Source of the DNA: Actinomycetota bacterium
Lineage (GTDB): Bacteria > Actinomycetota > Actinomycetes > Nanopelagicales > Nanopelagicaceae
Assembly: GCA_947380835.1 (NCBI GenBank)
Contig: CANCSL010000042.1
Location: 1-9,695 of the forward strand
Length of the DNA: 9,695 nt
Direction of reading: 5' to 3'
The notes beneath the pieces are model-generated. The model saw only the letters and a program-made list of their open reading frames with translations. It had not been told where the DNA came from and made no database searches. Below are positions 5,322-9,695 of this stretch, piece by piece; position 1 is the stretch's first letter; each line of letters starts with the position of its first letter. The position numbers were made by a program, and so were the translations under genes.

Positions 5322-6170
5322 GTGAAAAAATATCTCAGCCTCGCCCTCGGAGTTATAACTCTCGCCTCAACGTTGGTCGTTGCCGACATCTCCAATGCCG
5401 CACCTAAAGCTGCATCAGCGAGCTGCAAAGCTGGCGCACTTTCCACAGTGAAGTCCGGATTCATCACAGTGGGTACAGACGACCCGGCTTACGGCCCATG
5501 GTTCGATAACAACACCCCTTCCAATGGCAAAGGTTTTGAGTCAGCGATCGCTTTTGCAGTCGCCAAGCAACTTGGCTACCCAGCCTCAAAAGTAAAATGG
5601 GTAAAGGCACCCTTCAATACCGTTATTCAACCTGGTAAGAAATCTTTCGACTTCGATATCAATGAAGTTTCTATTACTGCCGAGCGCAAGAAGGCCGTGG
5701 ATTTCTCATCTGGTTATTACGACGTTGCTCAAGCTTTAATCACCACAAAGACTTCCAAAATTGCCGGAGCTAAAACCATTGCTGACCTCAAAGGCGCAAA
5801 GATTGGTGCTGAAGTCGGTACTACCTCGTATGCAACAATCACGGGAGTTATCAAGCCAACTGCTGGCCCAGCCGTCTTCGATAATAATGACATCGCTAAG
5901 CAATCATTGATCAATGGACAAATCGACGGCCTGGTCGTGGATTTGCCTACTGCCTTTTATATCCGCGATGCAGAGTTAAAGAATGGCGTCATCGTTGGCC
6001 AATTCGCGCCTAAATCTGGTGGCGAACAATTCGGTCTTGTTCTCTCTAAGGGAAGCGCGCTCACTAGCTGTGTTACCAAAGCTGTTGATGCCCTTCGCGC
6101 AAATGGATCACTGAAGACCATCACCGCGAAGTGGCTTTCAGGCACCGTCGGCGCACCAGTTCTTAAGTAA
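5322..6170 (+). CDS. Family 3 extracellular solute-binding protein of an amino acid ABC importer
   Basis: The 282-residue protein captures the substrate outside the cell. It has a signal peptide (about 1-26, ending SNA) and then the bacterial SBP family 3 fold: GFESAIAFAVAKQLG (about 71-85), DFDINEVSITAERKKAVDFS (about 110-129) and GAEVGTT in the second lobe. Arg122, in TAER, occupies the place of the Arg that binds the amino acid carboxylate in HisJ-type proteins. Cys35 and Cys250 could form a disulfide. The GTG at 5322 is chosen over an upstream GTG (5289) because AAAGG stands seven bases before it and the signal peptide then starts with MKK. No standard lipobox (L-A/S-G/A-C) is seen. The SAM-IV leader suggests methionine, cystine or a related sulfur compound as ligand. 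Confidence 0.9.
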   Translation: MKKYLSLALGVITLASTLVVADISNAAPKAASASCKAGALSTVKSGFITVGTDDPAYGPWFDNNTPSNGKGFESAIAFAVAKQLGYPASKVKWVKAPFNTVIQPGKKSFDFDINEVSITAERKKAVDFSSGYYDVAQALITTKTSKIAGAKTIADLKGAKIGAEVGTTSYATITGVIKPTAGPAVFDNNDIAKQSLINGQIDGLVVDLPTAFYIRDAELKNGVIVGQFAPKSGGEQFGLVLSKGSALTSCVTKAVDALRANGSLKTITAKWLSGTVGAPVLK

Positions 6171-6201
6171 TCTCGGCAAGGCCCGGCTATAAATAAGTTC
6201 G

Positions 6202-6268
6202 GAGGCTAGATGTCTTATCAACCTTCCCCGCTGCGTTTGCAGCGGGAGGAGGCTAGACGTCTAGCCTC
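6202..6268 (+). promoter_or_regulatory. Possible RNA switch at the permease start: palindrome complementary to its ribosome binding site
   Basis: Bases 6249-6268 form a perfect 20-base palindrome (arms GAGGCTAGAC and GTCTAGCCTC) inside permease codons 14-20. Its left side nearly repeats the Shine-Dalgarno/start region 6202-6215 (GAGGCTAGATGTCT; one difference in 14). As a result its right side, 6255-6268, can pair with all 14 bases of 6202-6215 with a single G-U pair, covering both GGAGG and the ATG. The palindrome can instead fold on itself (8-base stem, 4-base loop), leaving the start free. This could set the ratio of permease to binding protein. Confidence 0.55.
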
Positions 6269-7058
6269 TCGGCGTTCTACCTGGCTAGCTTTGCTGAGCA
6301 CCGTTGTCGTGGGTGTGATTCTTATCCTGGTTGTTACCGGATCCCCTGGTTTTGCACGGGTGCGCGAAACTTTCTTTAGCGCTCACTATGCGTGGAAAGC
6401 GCTCCCACAAGTGCTTTCTGGGCTCTGGCTCAATCTGCGAGTCATGCTTATCGCAGAGATTTTCGTTTTGATTTTTGGCCTGCTCATCGCATTGGCCCGC
6501 ACGACAAAGAGCCCAGTGCTGTTGCCCGTCCGATTGCTGGCCGCGGCCTATACCGACATCTTCCGTGGTCTTCCACTCTTATTAGTGCTCTTGCTCGTTG
6601 GTTTAGGAATTCCCGGACTTCAGATCTCGTGGCTTCCAAATTCTGCGGTATTGCTCGGAACGGTTTCTCTCGTGCTGACCTATTCTGCTTATGTCGCTGA
6701 AGTTATTCGAGCCGGTATTGAGGCCGTCAACCCGGCACAACGTATGGCAGCTAGGGCATTGGGATTTACTCAAACCCAAACTCAGCGTTTTGTGATTCTG
6801 CCTCAGGCGCTAAGAAAAGTGACTCCCCCTCTTCTTAATGACTTGGTATCACTTCAAAAAGATTCGGGTTTGATCTCTGTTCTTGGAGCGATCGATGCAA
6901 TTCGAGCGGCCGGCATACAGACCGCTCAATCTTTCAACTTCACACCTTACTTAGTAGCCGGCGCGCTCTTTGTAGCACTGACCATCCCGCTCACAAGATT
7001 TACGGATTGGCTTACGCGCAGGCAAGATCGCGCCCGTCAGCAACAGGGACAGTGGTAG
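6210..7058 (+). CDS. Polar amino acid ABC transporter permease (HisM/GlnP type)
   Basis: The 282-residue integral membrane subunit forms the importer channel. Residues 1-24 are basic and cytoplasmic. A first helix (about 25-43) is followed by the HisM-family core with helices near 72-95, 105-133, 147-167 and 250-266. Family landmarks are YTDIFRGLPLLLVL (about 114-127), YSAYVAEVIRAGIEAVN (about 159-175) and the EAA loop AARALGF...ILPQALRKVTPPLLN (about 181-211), which docks on the ATPase. Only one permease gene is present, so the channel is probably a homodimer. GGAGG stands four bases before the ATG. The gene lies 39 bases after the binding-protein stop and 2 bases before the ATPase start, so the three form one operon under the SAM-IV leader. 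Confidence 0.93.
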   Translation: MSYQPSPLRLQREEARRLASRRSTWLALLSTVVVGVILILVVTGSPGFARVRETFFSAHYAWKALPQVLSGLWLNLRVMLIAEIFVLIFGLLIALARTTKSPVLLPVRLLAAAYTDIFRGLPLLLVLLLVGLGIPGLQISWLPNSAVLLGTVSLVLTYSAYVAEVIRAGIEAVNPAQRMAARALGFTQTQTQRFVILPQALRKVTPPLLNDLVSLQKDSGLISVLGAIDAIRAAGIQTAQSFNFTPYLVAGALFVALTIPLTRFTDWLTRRQDRARQQQGQW

Positions 7059-7060
7059 TC

Positions 7061-7810
7061 ATGGCCGGCAAAATTCTGGAGATAAAGAATCTGCGTAAAT
7101 CTTTTGGCCAAGACCTCGTATTAGCAGATCTCTCGCTAACTCTTCCCGAGCACAGTGTCAAAGTTTTGATTGGTGCTAGCGGCTCTGGCAAGAGCACGCT
7201 GCTTCGATGCGTGAATTTGCTGGAAGCCATAGATGACGGTGAGATCTTCTTGGACGGCGAAGATATATCTGCCTACGGTATCGATCCAGATGTGGTCAGA
7301 TCGAGCATCGGTTCCGTATTTCAATCTTTTAATCTATTTCCTCATCTCAGCGTTCTCGAGAACATCACGTTGGCACCGCGTCACGTCCATGGGAAATCGA
7401 AGATGGCAGCAACCAACGAGGCCATGGAATTACTGGCCCGTTTTGGTTTAGCAGAGAAAGCTGATCAGTACCCCGATCTGTTGAGCGGTGGGCAACAGCA
7501 ACGAGTCGCGATTTTAAGAGCCGTCATCAATCGCCCCAAAGTGCTCCTTCTCGATGAAGTGACGAGTGCCCTTGACCCGATTCTCATCGCCGAAGTTCTC
7601 TCCCTTATTTCCGAACTCAAAACGGCAGGTATGACGATGATGATCGCGACTCACGAAATGGGCTTTGCCCGTCAGGTGGCCGATGAACTCCTTTTTCTTC
7701 ATAATGGCCGAATTTGCGAGGTAGGCGATCCAGCCATCCTGTTGGAAAGCCCCAAAACGCCCGAACTCCAGGACTTTTTGGCCGCCCTCCGGGGTGCTGG
7801 CCGACTGTAA
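7061..7810 (+). CDS. Polar amino acid ABC transporter ATP-binding protein (GlnQ type)
   Basis: The 249-residue ATPase drives the importer. All nucleotide-binding motifs are present: Walker A GASGSGKST (38-46), Q-loop in SVFQSFNLFPHLSVLENITLAP, signature LSGGQQQR, Walker B VLLLDEVTSALDP and H-loop ATHEMGFARQVAD. The length and the FNLFPHLSVLENITLAP stretch are typical of the GlnQ/HisP (PAAT) group. There is no C-terminal ACT/NIL domain of the MetN type, so this is not the classical MetNIQ importer. Walker B has Val where most relatives have Pro or Ala after the catalytic Glu. The ATG at 7061 is chosen because it comes two bases after the permease stop and starts the usual domain; an in-frame GTG at 7052 is possible. 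No strong Shine-Dalgarno is seen, so translation is probably coupled to the permease. Confidence 0.94.
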   Translation: MAGKILEIKNLRKSFGQDLVLADLSLTLPEHSVKVLIGASGSGKSTLLRCVNLLEAIDDGEIFLDGEDISAYGIDPDVVRSSIGSVFQSFNLFPHLSVLENITLAPRHVHGKSKMAATNEAMELLARFGLAEKADQYPDLLSGGQQQRVAILRAVINRPKVLLLDEVTSALDPILIAEVLSLISELKTAGMTMMIATHEMGFARQVADELLFLHNGRICEVGDPAILLESPKTPELQDFLAALRGAGRL

Positions 7811-7851
7811 TTCAAGATGCAGATGCAAATCATTCGCAATAACCTTCTCCT

Positions 7852-9006
7852 ATGAGTCAGACCGCAACGCCAACCTCGCTCCGCGAGCATTTGAAGTTCT
7901 CGCGCGAGGAATTACCCGCCCTTTTCGGCGTCTTAGGTACGGTCATCACCCTGCATTTTCTGGGTTGGGGGCTGTTTATTCACTACAACTCGATGCCCCA
8001 ATTCCACAATCTGACCGATAACAATCACTCACTTGTTTATGCCGGAGCCGGCGCTTTGGCTTACTCATTCGGACTTCGCCATGCCTTCGATGCCGATCAT
8101 ATTTCTGCAATCGATGACACAACTCGCTTGATGTTAGCCAAGGGCAAGAAACCACTAGGTGTGGGGCTCTTCTTTTCACTTGGTCATTCCACAATCGTGC
8201 TGGGTCTTTCCATAGCCATCGCTTTTGCTGCTAAACAAGCCGTTAAATTCCAACATAATTTTGCTGCTACTGGTGGAATTATTGGCGCCAGCGTCTCGGC
8301 TTTCTTCCTTTACCTAGTTGGAATTCTCAATCTAGTGATTCTGTTTGGTGTCATTAAAGTATGGCGCCAAGCGAAAACCGGCCAGTTCTCGCACGAGCAT
8401 CTGCAACAACTTCTTAACGAGCGCGGTCTGATGAATCGCATCTTTAGGGGATTTTTCAAAAAGGGATTTGATCACTCTTGGCAGTTGTATCCCATTGGCA
8501 TTCTCTTTGGACTCGGATTCGATACCGCGACAGAAGTCGGACTCCTAGGTCTCTCCGCTACTGCGGCTATCGGGACTGTTGGTGGTGTGCTTCCGCCTTT
8601 GGCGATCATCGCATTGCCATTGATTTTTGCAGCTGGCATGTCCATGATGGATTCACTCGATGGAATTTTCATGACCAAGGCTTACTCATGGGCATTTACT
8701 TCACCCCTGCGCAAGATTTACTACAACCTCACCACCACCGGTCTTTCAATATTCGTAGCCCTCTTTATTGGAACGATCGAACTCGTTGGCGTTTTAGCGG
8801 ACAAGACTTCCATCGGCAAGTACCAACCTTTTACCTTCATCGCCAGTATCGATTTAGGAAAGATCGGCTACTTCATCGTCGCGACTTTTGTACTGACCTG
8901 GATTGGCTCTGTCTTAATTTGGAAAACGCAAAAATACGAGCAGAAATACTCGTCCGGAATAGTTGAGACTGAACATCAGCACTCTGACATCAAGATCGCC
9001 GAATAG
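7852..9006 (+). CDS. NiCoT-family nickel/cobalt transporter (HoxN/NixA type)
   Basis: The 384-residue membrane permease takes up Ni2+ and/or Co2+. The family signature HX4DH is intact as RHAFDADHI (His77, Asp82, His83). Further NiCoT blocks follow: FSLGHSTIV, LGFDTATEVGLL and GMSMMDSLDGIFMTKAYSWAF. About eight hydrophobic helices fit the family. Metal preference cannot be read from the sequence. It starts 41 bases after the ATPase stop on the same strand, so it may be read from the SAM-IV operon. It lacks a visible Shine-Dalgarno, and an AATAAC about eight bases before the ATG could be the -10 of a leaderless transcript. No cobalamin riboswitch or NikR-like dyad fits in the short gap. Cobalt for B12-dependent methionine synthase would link it to its neighbours, but this is inference. 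Confidence 0.92.
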   Translation: MSQTATPTSLREHLKFSREELPALFGVLGTVITLHFLGWGLFIHYNSMPQFHNLTDNNHSLVYAGAGALAYSFGLRHAFDADHISAIDDTTRLMLAKGKKPLGVGLFFSLGHSTIVLGLSIAIAFAAKQAVKFQHNFAATGGIIGASVSAFFLYLVGILNLVILFGVIKVWRQAKTGQFSHEHLQQLLNERGLMNRIFRGFFKKGFDHSWQLYPIGILFGLGFDTATEVGLLGLSATAAIGTVGGVLPPLAIIALPLIFAAGMSMMDSLDGIFMTKAYSWAFTSPLRKIYYNLTTTGLSIFVALFIGTIELVGVLADKTSIGKYQPFTFIASIDLGKIGYFIVATFVLTWIGSVLIWKTQKYEQKYSSGIVETEHQHSDIKIAE

Positions 9007-9014
9007 CGAAAGCC

Positions 9015-9695
9015 TTAGTCCAGAAAGAAATCAAGCAAGAAGTCAGTGGTGCCTGGTACTACCGAATATTTCTCAAGATCCGTTATTCCTTCACTTGCCA
9101 GTACTTCATCATCGACAAAGAAGTTTCCAGTAGTGGTTCGACTTTCGCGATTGAGGATTATGTAAGCGCTGTCTGAAAGAATCTCGGGTTTGCGACAAAA
9201 ATCAGTATCGACGCCAGGGATCATCGCCAACGCCGCCGTATCAATTGCAGTACGGGGCCACAAGGCATTTACCGCAATCCCATCCTTCTTGAATTCCTCC
9301 GACATACCCAGAACGCACATACTCATTCCATATTTGGCCATGGTGTACGCCAAATGAGGTTTAAACCATTTAGCCTTCATAGAAAGTGGTGGTGAAAGGG
9401 TCAGGATGTGAGGGTTTCGACCCTCTTCTGCGCTCTTGCGCAAATGTGGGATGGCAGCTTGTGAGGTCAGGAATGTGCCGCGGACATTGACGTCGAACAT
9501 CAAATCAAAACGTTTTGCTGGGGTGGCTTCAGTCTTGGTCAAATTGATGGCGCTGGCATTATTGATGAGGATATCGAGTCCCCCAAATTTCTCAACCGTC
9601 TGAGCAATCGCACTTGCAATTTGATCTTCGTCGCGGATATCGCATTGGATGGGGAGAGCCTCTCCCCCTGCTGCGCGAATTTCTTCAGCAGCGGT
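9015..9695 (-). CDS. HSDL2-like short-chain dehydrogenase/reductase (partial, N-terminus beyond window)
   Basis: The frame is open from the window edge to TAA at 9015-9017, giving 226 C-terminal residues. It has the SDR landmarks NNAS (NNAG-type strand 4 motif), N-V-RGTFL, the Ser strand ILTLSPPLS and the catalytic YTMAK (Tyr-x3-Lys). The NAD(P)-binding GxxxGxG is off the window. The stretch from ILTLSPPLS through WFKPHLAYTMAKYGMS, GIAVNALWPRTAIDTAA and TGNFFVDDEVL resembles the N-terminal domain of hydroxysteroid dehydrogenase-like protein 2 very closely. It ends in DFFLD without an SCP2 domain. The natural substrate is not known; a fatty-acid or sterol-like alcohol is plausible. It converges on the NiCoT gene with only eight bases between stops. 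Confidence 0.9.
   Translation of the reverse strand, partial: TAAEEIRAAGGEALPIQCDIRDEDQIASAIAQTVEKFGGLDILINNASAINLTKTEATPAKRFDLMFDVNVRGTFLTSQAAIPHLRKSAEEGRNPHILTLSPPLSMKAKWFKPHLAYTMAKYGMSMCVLGMSEEFKKDGIAVNALWPRTAIDTAALAMIPGVDTDFCRKPEILSDSAYIILNRESRTTTGNFFVDDEVLASEGITDLEKYSVVPGTTDFLLDFFLD

Noticed and set aside
5150..5467. Minus-strand open frame of 105 codons over the riboswitch
   Set aside because: It is antisense to the SAM-IV aptamer and to the signal peptide of the binding protein; its length is explained by G+C-rich structured RNA.
7061..7810. MetN-type methionine ATPase
   Set aside because: The protein ends right after the nucleotide-binding domain and lacks the C-terminal regulatory domain of MetN; its motifs fit the GlnQ group.
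7811..7851. Cobalamin riboswitch or nickel operator before the NiCoT gene
   Set aside because: The gap is only 41 bases, with no B12-box-like sequence and no clear dyad.

Overview
The window looks like actinobacterial DNA of middling G+C, probably near 50% by eye (not computed). The strongest lineage clue is an upstream leader that matches the SAM-IV riboswitch, a class known mainly from Actinobacteria. A monoderm-style ECF sigma/membrane partner pair, a CopC-like protein with a C-terminal anchor and several starts without a clear Shine-Dalgarno fit this. A low-to-mid-GC aquatic actinobacterium is a plausible guess, but the genus cannot be fixed from the sequence.

Layout. Positions 1-141 hold the 3' end of a plus-strand gene, probably a class II glutamine amidotransferase, closed by an intrinsic terminator (156-195). 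From 2228 down to 221, on the minus strand, lies a three-gene block: an ECF sigma factor, a single-pass membrane protein with a Ser/Pro-rich tail whose start overlaps the sigma stop (putative anti-sigma partner), and a small secreted protein with TPAP repeats and an Asp-rich tail. Next come a minus-strand TetR regulator and a divergent plus-strand 14-helix DHA2 MFS exporter. Two copies of a dyad of form GAACG-N4-CGTTC lie at the TetR end of their shared control region. The exporter meets a CopC-domain membrane protein tail to tail, with a 4-base overlap.

The centre of interest is 5128-7810. A promoter-like sequence leads directly into a SAM-IV aptamer (5164-5269) whose stems P1, P2 and P3 and two pseudoknots can be drawn base by base. 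An expression platform follows that can hide the ribosome binding site of the first gene. Behind it lie a polar amino acid ABC importer: family 3 binding protein, HisM-type permease and GlnQ-type ATPase. S-adenosylmethionine control points to uptake of methionine or another sulfur compound. A second possible RNA switch, a 20-base perfect palindrome that can also pair with the permease ribosome binding site and start codon, lies just inside the permease gene.

Downstream, a NiCoT-family nickel/cobalt transporter (7852-9006) follows on the same strand. It could supply cobalt for cobalamin-dependent methionine synthesis, though that is inference. The window ends in a convergent, truncated short-chain dehydrogenase that closely resembles the N-terminal domain of HSDL2. 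No mobile elements, CRISPR arrays, tRNA or rRNA genes were seen, and no stretch over 300 bases lacks a gene.
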